Assembly (NCBI GenBank): GCA_020849795.1
Contig: JADZFR010000001.1
Span: 34,479 to 98,478, forward strand
Direction: 5' to 3'
Length of the DNA stretch: 64,000 nucleotides
DNA from: Planctomycetota bacterium
GTDB lineage: Bacteria; Planctomycetota; UBA8742; UBA2392
Shown here: positions 52,910-60,945 of the stretch, one piece after another
Layout: each line of letters opens with the position of its first letter
Position numbering within the stretch: the stretch's first letter is position 1
The notes under the pieces: generated by a model
What the model was told of the DNA's origin: nothing
Database searches by the model: none
The model's input: only the letters and a program-made list of their open reading frames with translations
Program-made: the position numbers and the translations under genes

Positions 52910-55680
52910 TTTGCCTCCAGCCAGTTGGTGCCGGTCCCGGCATCTACATCGAGTGGGACTTTCAGCTTCATCGCGGCGCCCATGATGCGCCTGGCGAACT
53001 CGGCGCAGGCCTTCGCGTCTTTCTCGGGCGTTTCGAACACCAGTTCGTCGTGAACTTGCAGCAGCATTTTGTACGGCAGCCTATTCTTTTCGATCTCGGT
53101 ATGCGCGTCCAGCATGGCCTGCTTGATCAAGTCTGCCGCCGTGCCCTGCAACACTGTATTGAACGCCTGCCTCTCGGCTTGCTTGCGTACCATTACGTTC
53201 TTGCTGCCGATGTCCGGCAGAAAGCGCTTTCGGCCCGCCAGCGTGGTCACATAACCGTCTTTGCGGCACTGGTCGAGCACCTGGTCGGTCAGCTTGGCGA
53301 CCTTGGGGTGGGCGGCAAAGTAGTTGTCGATGAACTCTTTGGCTTCGCCGCGACTGATTCCCAACCCCTGCGACAGGCCAAACGCGCTTTGCCCGTACAA
53401 CACCGCGTAGTTCACCGTCTTGGCCACATTGCGCTGCTCGCCGGTAACCTTGTCGGTGCTGACGCCAAAAATGCCAGCCGCCGTCGCTTTGTGAATGTCG
53501 ATGCCGGCCTTGAAGGCCTCGATCATAGGCTTTTCGTCGGCGATATGCGCGAGGATGCGCAGCTCAATCTGGCTGTAGTCAGCGCTGACCAGAACGTTGC
53601 CCTTGTCCGCGATAAATGCGCGACGGATCTTCTTGCCTGTGTCGGTGCGCACCGGGATGTTCTGGAGATTGGGGTCTTTGCTGCTCAGGCGGCCCGTGGC
53701 GACAGTCTGCCGGTAAGTGGTGTGCACGCGGTCGTGCCCGTCGGCAAGGTCGGGCAGCTGATCGACATAGGTCGACTTCAGTTTGGTCAGGTGACGCCAC
53801 TCAAGCACCTTGGCCGGCAACTCGTGCATCGGCGCAAGTGCTTCCAGAGCCCCTTGGTCGGTGCTGCGGCCGGTGCCCTTGGCCGTCTTGCCTTGCTCGG
53901 GCAGTTTCAGCTCGTCGTACAGCACCTCGCCCAGCTGTTTGGGCGAGCCCAGCGTGAATTCCCGGCCCGCCAGCTTGAAGCACGTCTTCTCGAGCGCGCT
54001 GATCTCTTTGTCGAAGTCGGCGCTGAGTTGCTTGAGGTACGGCTTGTCAATCTTGATGCCGCGGTGTTCCATGCGGCCCAGTACCTCGACCAGCGGAAAT
54101 TCCAGTTCCTCAGCCAGATTCTGGAGTTCCAGCGATTTCACCATCGGCGCCAGCACGTCGTTCACGCGCAACGCGTAGTCGGCGAATTGGCAGGCGTACT
54201 GCATCACCCGTTCAGGCTCGGCCTCGGTGAGTTTCTTGCGGGCCTTTTTGTCACCGAACAGCTTGTCCCAGTCCACGGTGTCCATGCCCAGGTATTCGCG
54301 GCTAAGGCTGGCCAGCTTGGCGTCTTCGCGCGATGAGTCGACGAGAAACGCCAGCAGTTTGGTGTCGCTTTCGATGCCTTTCAGGTCCGCGCCGACCAGC
54401 AGCAGGGCGCGCAGGTCGGCTTTGAGATCATGGCCGATCTTGGGCAGCTTGGCGTCGTGCAGTTTTGCGGCCAGGCCCTCATCCAGCTTGCCTTTGAGTG
54501 GCACATACCAGGCCTTGCCGGGCTGGGTGCACACCGCAATACCCGCAAGCTCGCCGTAGGTTTCGGCGGCGCAGTGGATGCTCCAGCGTTTGGCTTTTGC
54601 TTTCAGAAGCTTCTCGAGTGCTGCCTTGTCTTGGACCAGGGTGTACTCGACGTCAGCGTGGAGCAGGGCCTTGGGCACTTCGGGCTTGGGTGCGGGGTCG
54701 CCAAACAGGCTGGACTGGGCGCCTGTGGATCTGCCCGCTTTGTCCTTTACAGACCCGCCCTTCCGGGCAGGGCTTTCTGATTCTTCCTCAGAGTCGCGGG
54801 CCGCGACGGTGCCGGCCATTTCGTCCCAGCCGAAGTCCTTCATGACTGATTTGAAGTTCAGATCCTGCAGCATCGGCAGCAGAACTTCTTTCACGGGTTC
54901 TTTCAGGCTGGCCTTGTCGGGCTCAAGTTTAACGCCCGGCACGGTGGTCATAATGTGCACGAGCTTCTTGCTGAGTTCTGCTTCGGGCTTGAACGCGATC
55001 AGATTCTCGCGGCGCTTGGGTTGCTTGATCTCTTCGGCGTGTTTCAGCACTTCTTCCAGGGTGCCGTACTGCTTGATGAGTTCGGCTGCGGTCTTGATGC
55101 CGATGCCCTTGGCGCCGGGAATGTTGTCGACGCTGTCGCCGGCCAATGCCTGGATGTCGATAAACTGGTCCGGGTTGACCCCTAGCTCTTCCTGCAACTG
55201 CTCCAGGCCGTACTCGGTGCCATCATCGGCGTTCAGCATCTTGATGTGCGGCTCAAGCAACTGCTTCAGGTCTTTGTCCTTGCTGACGATGCGCACTTCC
55301 ATGTCGTGATGCGCAGCCTGTTTGGCCAGTGTGCCGATCACGTCGTCGGCTTCGAACCCGTCTTTGATCATCAGGTGAACGTTCATGGCCTTGACCATGT
55401 CGATGATGATGGGCATCTGGTCGCGCAGGTCTTCAGGCATTTCGCCGCGGTTGGCTTTGTAGGCGGGGAAGATGTCATTGCGGAAGGTCTTGCCCTTAGG
55501 GTCCATCACGCAGACCAGAAAGTCGGGCTTATGGCGCTTGATCAGCGTCTGGAGCATGCGTGTAAACAGGTACACGGCACCAATCGGCTTGCCGCGCACG
55601 GTACGCGAACGCGCAGCCGGGCTGTAGTAAGCCCGGAAGATCTGGGAATGACCGTCAATGATGTAGAGAGACTTAGGCAC
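52906..55680 (-). CDS. polA: DNA polymerase I
   Basis: Repair and Okazaki-fragment polymerase, 924 residues. Domain order: 5'-3' exonuclease (1-290; LYIIDGHSQIFRAYY, VSKDKDLKQLL, DSVDNIPGAKGIG), a 3'-5' exonuclease-like domain (about 395-560), and the polymerase domain with motif A VLVSADYSQIELRILAHIA, motif B RNVAKTVNYAVLYGQ and motif C LLQVHDELVFE near residue 877. The exonuclease-like domain has lost the DxE metal ligands: where family members read FDTET, this reads IHCAAE, so proofreading is probably absent. The start is GTG at 55680, the only codon that begins the exonuclease domain properly. Confidence 0.97.
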   Translation of the reverse strand: MPKSLYIIDGHSQIFRAYYSPAARSRTVRGKPIGAVYLFTRMLQTLIKRHKPDFLVCVMDPKGKTFRNDIFPAYKANRGEMPEDLRDQMPIIIDMVKAMNVHLMIKDGFEADDVIGTLAKQAAHHDMEVRIVSKDKDLKQLLEPHIKMLNADDGTEYGLEQLQEELGVNPDQFIDIQALAGDSVDNIPGAKGIGIKTAAELIKQYGTLEEVLKHAEEIKQPKRRENLIAFKPEAELSKKLVHIMTTVPGVKLEPDKASLKEPVKEVLLPMLQDLNFKSVMKDFGWDEMAGTVAARDSEEESESPARKGGSVKDKAGRSTGAQSSLFGDPAPKPEVPKALLHADVEYTLVQDKAALEKLLKAKAKRWSIHCAAETYGELAGIAVCTQPGKAWYVPLKGKLDEGLAAKLHDAKLPKIGHDLKADLRALLLVGADLKGIESDTKLLAFLVDSSREDAKLASLSREYLGMDTVDWDKLFGDKKARKKLTEAEPERVMQYACQFADYALRVNDVLAPMVKSLELQNLAEELEFPLVEVLGRMEHRGIKIDKPYLKQLSADFDKEISALEKTCFKLAGREFTLGSPKQLGEVLYDELKLPEQGKTAKGTGRSTDQGALEALAPMHELPAKVLEWRHLTKLKSTYVDQLPDLADGHDRVHTTYRQTVATGRLSSKDPNLQNIPVRTDTGKKIRRAFIADKGNVLVSADYSQIELRILAHIADEKPMIEAFKAGIDIHKATAAGIFGVSTDKVTGEQRNVAKTVNYAVLYGQSAFGLSQGLGISRGEAKEFIDNYFAAHPKVAKLTDQVLDQCRKDGYVTTLAGRKRFLPDIGSKNVMVRKQAERQAFNTVLQGTAADLIKQAMLDAHTEIEKNRLPYKMLLQVHDELVFETPEKDAKACAEFARRIMGAAMKLKVPLDVDAGTGTNWLEAK

Positions 55681-55748
55681 GATTCCCGAGGTTCGCTTCT
55701 GGATTGGGCCAAGGTGGCAAGAATCCGGCATACCATGCGTAAACTTGC

Positions 55749-55778
55749 CCAAAATCCAAAATCTAAAATCCAAAATCC
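55749..55778 (+). repeat. Heptamer repeat, four copies of C(C/T)AAAAT
   Basis: CCAAAAT, CCAAAAT, CTAAAAT, CCAAAAT in direct succession, then CC, within the 286-bp divergent region between polA and the next gene. It stands out as an AT-rich block in GC-rich DNA. It could bind a regulator or be a remnant of a short tandemly repeated sequence such as those described in cyanobacteria. Confidence 0.7.
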
Positions 55779-55966
55779 GGCGGGTGTGGACGGTCACACC
55801 GGCAAATCCGTGCAATCGCCCATGACAAAGCGGTGTCAAGGTTTTCGTAGCCGGATTATTGCCGTGGCGTGGTCAGGTCCGTATCCTTGCCACCCGTCCC
55901 CCCGATTTGAAACGTAACAGGCGGCCGCGCTTGCGGTTTTGCCGTAAACGTTTCGCGGAGTATTCC

Positions 55967-57382
55967 ATGAGAATGTCACGACGCGGGATGGTCGACCTGA
56001 TCGTCATGATCGTGATGATCGTGTTCCTGCTTGGCATGGGCACGCTCGCATTCATCACTTACGACAAGGCCCAGAAAGAGCGGACCTATGTGGCGGCCCT
56101 GCGCGAGATCCCCGCGCGCCAGCAGTCCGAATTGGATGCCGTCCGCGCCCGCTATGCCGAGTTGTGCACGCATATCGGCTTCAAGGGCGAAGCGGCGTAC
56201 AGCTCACCGCAGCAGATTGAGGCCATGCTCAAAGAGGGTTCGCGACTGATCGCGGACTACTACAACGTGCCGGTGCGCGCCGACGGCAGCCCCGACCTTT
56301 CCGGCACGGAACGCGGCGAAGCCACTGTGCTGGAACGCGCCGAAGACGGCTCATGGAAAGAGCGCAAAGTCCCCGTAAACCAGGTGCGCGGCACCACGCG
56401 CAACAGCAAGCGCCTTTATGAAGCAGCTGAGGCTCGCAGCATCCAGGGCACGGTCGGCAAGCAGGACGACCTGATCCACCAACTGGTAACCAGCTACATC
56501 CCCAAGGTCAGGGATCAACGCGTTCACCAACGCAACCTGCGCGACACCAAGTCGGCCGAACGCAACGCCGACTCTGCCGAGCAGTACAGCCAAGCCGGCA
56601 AGGCCACCGATGCCGCCGACGAGGTCGTAAAGGGCAAGCATGAGGAGCTTGTGGATCGCGAGAATGAGCTGGCCCGCGCGCTGGTCGAAGAGAACGACGC
56701 GCTGAAGAGTCTGGACTCAGAAACCGTGCGCGAAACCCGCGAGCGCGCCTTTGCGATGTCGCGTGAAGCGGCCAAGGCCCGCCACGCTGCAGTTGACACA
56801 CAAGAAGCATACCGCGTGCAGGCAGACAAGCGCCGCCTCGACGACAGCCGCGACCCTGACGGTTTCGTGTTTCTGGTGGATGAGACCTCGGGATGGGTCT
56901 GGATCAACGTTGGACAGCGCTCGGGCGTACAGCTTGAGCAGACATTTCAGGTGCTGCGCCCGGACACTAGCCGCAACAGTGAGCTTCAAGTTGGCGAGAT
57001 CCGGGTGAAAGAGCTGCTGCGCGGCAACATAGCTCGCTGCCGTGTGGACGCGTTGGATGACCCAAGCCTGTACCCCAAGGCCGGCGACCTGATCAAGAAC
57101 CCCAACTTCTCGTCGAGGCAGTACCAGAAGTGGGCGCTGGTGGGCACCTTTGGCCGTGGCTACACGCAGTTCACGCGCCAGGAACTGACCGACATTCTGC
57201 GCCGCGTTGGCTTTCAGGTGGTGGACAAGATTGACGCGACGGTGGACGCCGTGATCATCGGCGGCGATTGGCGCTCCGATGCCGAGTGGATGCAGGCCAA
57301 GGAATTGCGCCTGAACATTGAAACGTATCCTGAAGAAGAAGTCCTTCATTTCCTGGGCCTGCGCGGCCCGGACCGGAAATGA
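55967..57382 (+). CDS. Membrane protein with coiled coil and BRCT-like C-terminal domain
   Basis: A 471-residue protein. An N-terminal membrane helix (MVDLIVMIVMIVFLLGMGTLAFI) is followed by long coiled-coil helices (about 35-300, e.g. KGKHEELVDRENELARALVEENDALKSL). Then comes a compact domain with SGWVWINVGQRSGVQLEQTFQVLR and a domain at about 390-460 (ALVGTFGRGYTQFTRQELTDILRRVGFQVVDKIDATVDAVIIG) whose spacing and Gly/hydrophobic pattern resemble a BRCT domain. The following gene encodes a paralogue with the same order. The C-terminal part should lie in the periplasm if the N-terminus is cytoplasmic, which is unusual for BRCT. Function unknown. Confidence 0.8.
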   Translation: MRMSRRGMVDLIVMIVMIVFLLGMGTLAFITYDKAQKERTYVAALREIPARQQSELDAVRARYAELCTHIGFKGEAAYSSPQQIEAMLKEGSRLIADYYNVPVRADGSPDLSGTERGEATVLERAEDGSWKERKVPVNQVRGTTRNSKRLYEAAEARSIQGTVGKQDDLIHQLVTSYIPKVRDQRVHQRNLRDTKSAERNADSAEQYSQAGKATDAADEVVKGKHEELVDRENELARALVEENDALKSLDSETVRETRERAFAMSREAAKARHAAVDTQEAYRVQADKRRLDDSRDPDGFVFLVDETSGWVWINVGQRSGVQLEQTFQVLRPDTSRNSELQVGEIRVKELLRGNIARCRVDALDDPSLYPKAGDLIKNPNFSSRQYQKWALVGTFGRGYTQFTRQELTDILRRVGFQVVDKIDATVDAVIIGGDWRSDAEWMQAKELRLNIETYPEEEVLHFLGLRGPDRK

Positions 57383-57462
57383 CCGCAGAACGCGAAGCAA
57401 AGCGATCAAGGTGAACCGGGAAACCCGGAAGCAGCAAGTCCGGCAAAAGAAGGAAGAGAACG

Positions 57463-59115
57463 ATGGCAAGGCAGAGTGTGGCAAGCTGGTACTGGAACAT
57501 CACGGCGATTCTTTCGCCGTTCGTGCTGCTCGTGACGCTGATGTGGATGTACTACACGCAGCAAATCCAGTCCTACCAGTCCGATGCCCAGAACATCCTC
57601 AAGCAGGTGGAGCAGAACCACAAGCAGCTTGAGCCCCTGGTGGCCGAGATGAACGACACCGCGGGTTTCGTCGGCTTCGACGCCGGCGACCCGATGGCCA
57701 ACAAGACCAAAGTCGACACCATGGTACCCAAGGCCGACCGCAGCGTCGGCGGCGAAGAACGCACCAAGCCGCGCGACAAGCAAAGCATTGTGCTGCAACG
57801 CTACCTGGATGCCGAAGCCATGTTCTACGGCGGCGGCGACGGTGGTGGCGAAGGTATGGTGTATGAGTACGCGGCGGCCCGGAAGTGGATTCAGGATTAC
57901 GAGTTGAAGCTGCGCCAGTACATCGCCTACAAGTCCACGCAGTATTATACCGTGCAGACGATCGACGTCGGCGGAACCACACTTGCCGTCGCCGGCGGCG
58001 ACCTCAAGCGTCCGGGCACCACCGATACGGCATCGGGCATTTACAAACCTGAAGACGCCAACGTCATGTCGGCATGGGAACGCTCGCGCGATCCCAACTA
58101 TCTGCCCGCCGACAAGGTGATGCAGCCGCCGACGCGCATCACGCTTGAGCTGGTGTTCCGCCGCCAGCACCAGTTGCTGCGCGATCTGATGGCCGCCAAT
58201 CAGCACCAGTACAACCTGCTGTACGCTGAAGTCAGCGGTTTCACGGAAGTCACGATGCCCGACGGCTCGGTGATTGTGGTCGGGCTGGGCTTTGAAGGCG
58301 AAGAACAGCGCCAGAAACGGGTGCGCACGCTGGTTGACGGCCTGAAGTCAAACGTGAACAGCCGCAAGGACTTGAGCGTTGAGCGCCTGCGCGACGTGCA
58401 CGACTCGACAGAAACCGCAATTACTGAAACCACGGGCCGCAAGACACGCCTGGACTTCATGGTGGTAGCTGCGGTTTCGCGCATTGAGGGGTTGCAGGCC
58501 GAATTTGAAACAGAAAAGACGCTGCATGAAGGCGATGGTCAGAAGTTCGCCGACATGGTTCGCAACCTGCCGCGCATCAAGACGCCAATCAAGCTTGAGA
58601 AGGGCGACCCGGATGGCGAAGTTTCATACAGCGATTACGGCCGCGGCATCTGCCACATTGACCTCGGCAGCTCGGACGGCGTGAAAGCGGGCCAGCGCTT
58701 TGAAATCTGGAGAATCCACGGTCGTGACCGCGACGAACTGATCGGCGTGGTTGAAATCGTGCGCGCGCTTTCGGCCCACTACAGCCTGTGCACCGTGCTC
58801 AGCCTCGTGGACACCAAAGAGCCTGTCCGCAAGGGCGACAAGCTGATCAGCCACCTCTGGCATGCCGGCCGATTCCTCTCTGTCGCCATGCATGGAGAGT
58901 TCGAGCCGCCTAACCAGTCGTACACCAAAGAGCGCCTGGCCGAGTTGCTCAAGCAGATGGGCTGCCGTGTTGCCGACAAGGTGCAGCCGGGCGTTGACCT
59001 GGTCATCCTGGGCAGCAACCTGTTCGGCGACGAATGGTATCGCGATGCGCGCAGTGACCTGCGCTTCAGCACGCTCAAGGAAGACGCGATCCGGCTGTAC
59101 GTCGATCCGCGATAG
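57463..59115 (+). CDS. Membrane protein with coiled coil and BRCT-like C-terminal domain, paralogue of the preceding gene
   Basis: A 550-residue protein with an N-terminal membrane helix (ITAILSPFVLLVTLMWMYY), a long helical region, a central part with GEGMVYEYAAARKWIQDYELKLRQYIAYKS, then the shared domain (YGRGICHIDLGSSDGVKAGQRFEIWR) and a C-terminal BRCT-like domain (LSVAMHGEFEPPNQSYTKERLAELLKQMGCRVADKVQPGVDLVILGSN). The last two domains align with those of the upstream gene (GQRSGVQLEQTFQVLR; RQELTDILRRVGFQVVDKI). The two lie 80 bp apart on one strand and are presumably one operon and one complex. A strong terminator follows. Function unknown. Confidence 0.8.
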   Translation: MARQSVASWYWNITAILSPFVLLVTLMWMYYTQQIQSYQSDAQNILKQVEQNHKQLEPLVAEMNDTAGFVGFDAGDPMANKTKVDTMVPKADRSVGGEERTKPRDKQSIVLQRYLDAEAMFYGGGDGGGEGMVYEYAAARKWIQDYELKLRQYIAYKSTQYYTVQTIDVGGTTLAVAGGDLKRPGTTDTASGIYKPEDANVMSAWERSRDPNYLPADKVMQPPTRITLELVFRRQHQLLRDLMAANQHQYNLLYAEVSGFTEVTMPDGSVIVVGLGFEGEEQRQKRVRTLVDGLKSNVNSRKDLSVERLRDVHDSTETAITETTGRKTRLDFMVVAAVSRIEGLQAEFETEKTLHEGDGQKFADMVRNLPRIKTPIKLEKGDPDGEVSYSDYGRGICHIDLGSSDGVKAGQRFEIWRIHGRDRDELIGVVEIVRALSAHYSLCTVLSLVDTKEPVRKGDKLISHLWHAGRFLSVAMHGEFEPPNQSYTKERLAELLKQMGCRVADKVQPGVDLVILGSNLFGDEWYRDARSDLRFSTLKEDAIRLYVDPR

Positions 59116-59133
59116 GTTGCATAACCGTACCCA

Positions 59134-59167
59134 AAACCCCCGCGTCAATGCGGGGGTTTGTGTTTTC
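59134..59167 (+). terminator. Rho-independent terminator after the BRCT-like paralogue pair
   Basis: AAACCCCCGC at 59134-59143 pairs perfectly with GCGGGGGTTT at 59150-59159 around GTCAAT, then GTGTTTT follows. It starts 19 nt after the stop at 59115. Confidence 0.8.
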
Positions 59168-59180
59168 GCAGGCGCTTGCC

Positions 59181-59201
59181 TTAGTGTCTCGTATACACTA
59201 A
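59181..59201 (+). promoter_or_regulatory. 21-bp operator-like palindrome ahead of the NrtR-like gene
   Basis: TTAGTGT at 59181-59187 and ACACTAA at 59195-59201 are perfect inverted repeats separated by 7 nt, giving a 21-bp site, the size described for NrtR operators. It ends 9 nt before the ATG, where a bound repressor would block transcription or translation, so the gene is probably self-regulated. Confidence 0.55.
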
Positions 59202-59210
59202 ACTGGCAGC

Positions 59211-59900
59211 ATGCCCTACAGCTACGAACATCCCCGCCCGGCCCTGACCGTCGATTGCGTTGTGTTCGGCCTGGATGACACCGACCTGAAAGTGTTACTG
59301 ATCCAGCGCAGTGTGGCGCCGTTCAAGGGCAGCTGGGCGCTGCCCGGCGGCTTTGTCCACGTCGAAGAAACGCTTGAAGAAGCCGCCCGCCGCGAACTGG
59401 AAGAAGAGACCGGCCTGCGCAACGTGTTTCTCGAGCAGCTCTATACCTTCGGCGAACTCAAGCGCGACCCGCGCGAACGCATCATCAGCGTTGCGTGGTA
59501 CGCACTGGTCAATCTGCGTGACCACAAGGTGAAAGCCGCAACAGACGCCGGCGAAGCGGCATGGTTCAGCCTGGATGATCTGCCCACGCTGGCGTTTGAC
59601 CACGCCACGATCCTGGACACGGCGCAGCAACGCTTGCGCGGCAAGGTGCGGTATGTGCCGATCGGTTTTGAATTGCTGCCGCGGCTGTTCACGCTGACGC
59701 AGATGCAGCGCATGTACGAAAAGATCCTGGACCGCGCGCTCGACAAGCGCAACTTTCGCAAAAAAGTGCTGGGCATGGGCGTGCTGGAAGAGACCGACCA
59801 GGTTCAGCAGGACGTGGCCCACCGCGCGGCGCGCCTGTACCGCTTCAATGAAGCAGCCTACAAGCGAATGGTGAAGCAGGGCATCAACTTCGAAATCTGA
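59211..59900 (+). CDS. NrtR-like Nudix-family transcriptional regulator
   Basis: A 229-residue protein. Residues 10-150 form a Nudix domain with a full Nudix box: Gly47-x5-Glu53-x7-Arg61-Glu62-Leu63-x-Glu65-Glu66-x-Gly68. Residues about 155-229 form a winged helix ([41 protein letters not shown] ... [13 protein letters not shown]), the layout of NrtR, a repressor of NAD synthesis genes that senses ADP-ribose. Because the Nudix box is intact, hydrolase activity is possible. No NAD gene is adjacent; the palindrome just upstream suggests autoregulation. The ATG at 59211 fits the family N-terminus. Confidence 0.85.
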   Translation: MPYSYEHPRPALTVDCVVFGLDDTDLKVLLIQRSVAPFKGSWALPGGFVHVEETLEEAARRELEEETGLRNVFLEQLYTFGELKRDPRERIISVAWYALVNLRDHKVKAATDAGEAAWFSLDDLPTLAFDHATILDTAQQRLRGKVRYVPIGFELLPRLFTLTQMQRMYEKILDRALDKRNFRKKVLGMGVLEETDQVQQDVAHRAARLYRFNEAAYKRMVKQGINFEI

Positions 59901-59961
59901 GGGTATTGACTTGTCAACATCCGCCCTGTTGCTCTGCACGCGCAACGCGACTATCATGGCC

Positions 59962-60403
59962 CTTGGTGATCCAGACGGTCGCCCGACGAAGCCTTGCGCG
60001 AAGTTGGGAGGAAAGTCCGGGCTCCATAGAGCAGGAGGGTTGCTAACGGCAACCGGGTGCGGGCCAAACCCGCATCCAGGGACAGTGGCACAGAAAACAA
60101 ACCGCCCGGCTTGCCTGCCTGGTTGCGACGAGGGCCCGAAACTCGCGCGGCTGGACGGGGTCTGAAAAGACCCGGGTAAGGGTGAAAAGGTGCGGTAAAA
60201 GCGCACCGCGGCGCTGGAGACAGTGCCGGCAGGCCAAACCCCCTCCGGAGCAAGGCCAAATAGGGACCAAGAGGCTGCTCGCCTCAATGCGAATGTGTCG
60301 CGGGAGGTCCGGGTAGGCTGCTGGAGGCTTGTGGCAACGCAGGCCCTAGACGAATGACCGTCAGCCGCAAGGCCGACAAAACCCGGCTTACAGGATCAGC
60401 AAG
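59962..60403 (+). ncRNA. rnpB: RNase P RNA, bacterial type A
   Basis: All diagnostic conserved segments are present in order: GGAGGAAAGTCCGGGCTCC, AGGGACAGTGGCACAGAAAA, GGGTAAGGGTGAAAAGGTGC, GAGCAAGGCCAAATAGGG, CGAATGACCGTC and ACAAAACCCGGCTTACAG. The ends pair as helix P1 (CTTGGTGATCC with GGATCAGCAAG, one mismatch), which sets the boundaries to within a few bases. The RNA is the catalytic part of the enzyme that trims tRNA 5' ends. A G:C-rich hairpin follows. Confidence 0.96.
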
Positions 60404-60405
60404 AC

Positions 60406-60425
60406 GGGGGGCCCGGGCGCCCCCC
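60406..60425 (+). terminator. GC-rich hairpin after rnpB
   Basis: GGGGGGC at 60406-60412 pairs with GCCCCCC at 60419-60425 around a 6-nt loop, three bases after the end of the RNase P RNA and five before the stop of the convergent DUF3052 gene. There is no T-tract, so it may act on both transcripts as a stable 3' end. Confidence 0.5.
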
Positions 60426-60429
60426 GCCC

Positions 60430-60837
60430 TCATTCTCGAAGTTCTTTGCGGATGACGAGGCGCAGGCCCGACCAGGTCGAGTCGATTGCGCAGACTTTGT
60501 TGTCCACCAGGCCCGTGGGCAGGGCGATTTCGCGCACTGCCTCTTCATTCATGTCGGTGACGACTTTGCTGGCCTTTTTCGGCCAGCAGATCCAGAGCCC
60601 GCAGGCGGGGCCCATCTGTTTGCGCAAGCCGGCAAGTTCGCGCTCAAGGGCGGCGCGTTCGCGTGTGAAGTAAAGAATCACGTCGTAGCTGCCGCTGCCT
60701 TTGCGAGGCGGGAACTTCACAGAGGGCATGTCGCCCAAAGCCGCCGACAACCCCCGCGGCTCGCTGCAAAGCAGCACGGAGTCACCGTCCTTGATGCCAA
60801 GCTTGGTGGGTAGGGTGCTGCCGGAGTATCCTGCCAT
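60430..60837 (-). CDS. DUF3052 family protein
   Basis: A 135-residue cytoplasmic protein that matches DUF3052: MAGYSGSTLPTKLGIKDGDSVLLCSEPRGL at the start, YDVILYFTRERAALERELAGLRKQMGP in the middle and GLWICWPKKASKV with NEEAVREIALPTGLVDNKVCAIDSTWSGLRLVIRK at the end. The family is widespread, small and without known function. The ATG at 60837 matches the family N-terminus. The gene converges with rnpB and leaves about 110 bp to the next minus-strand gene. Confidence 0.85.
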   Translation of the reverse strand: MAGYSGSTLPTKLGIKDGDSVLLCSEPRGLSAALGDMPSVKFPPRKGSGSYDVILYFTRERAALERELAGLRKQMGPACGLWICWPKKASKVVTDMNEEAVREIALPTGLVDNKVCAIDSTWSGLRLVIRKELRE

Positions 60838-60945
60838 GATCGATTCCTGGGAACGCGAGCCACCATACACGCAACAGCAAGCCCGTGATACGGCAAGCAA
60901 CCGAACCCAGGAAACATCAGCCGCGCCAACAAGTGGTTGGCGCGT

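Noticed and set aside
52738..54336. Plus-strand frame of about 530 codons opposite polA
   Set aside because: It mirrors the polymerase domain of polA and has no recognisable protein features.
59954..60259. Small open frames within the RNase P RNA region
   Set aside because: The region is a structured RNA with all type A consensus segments; the frames are incidental.
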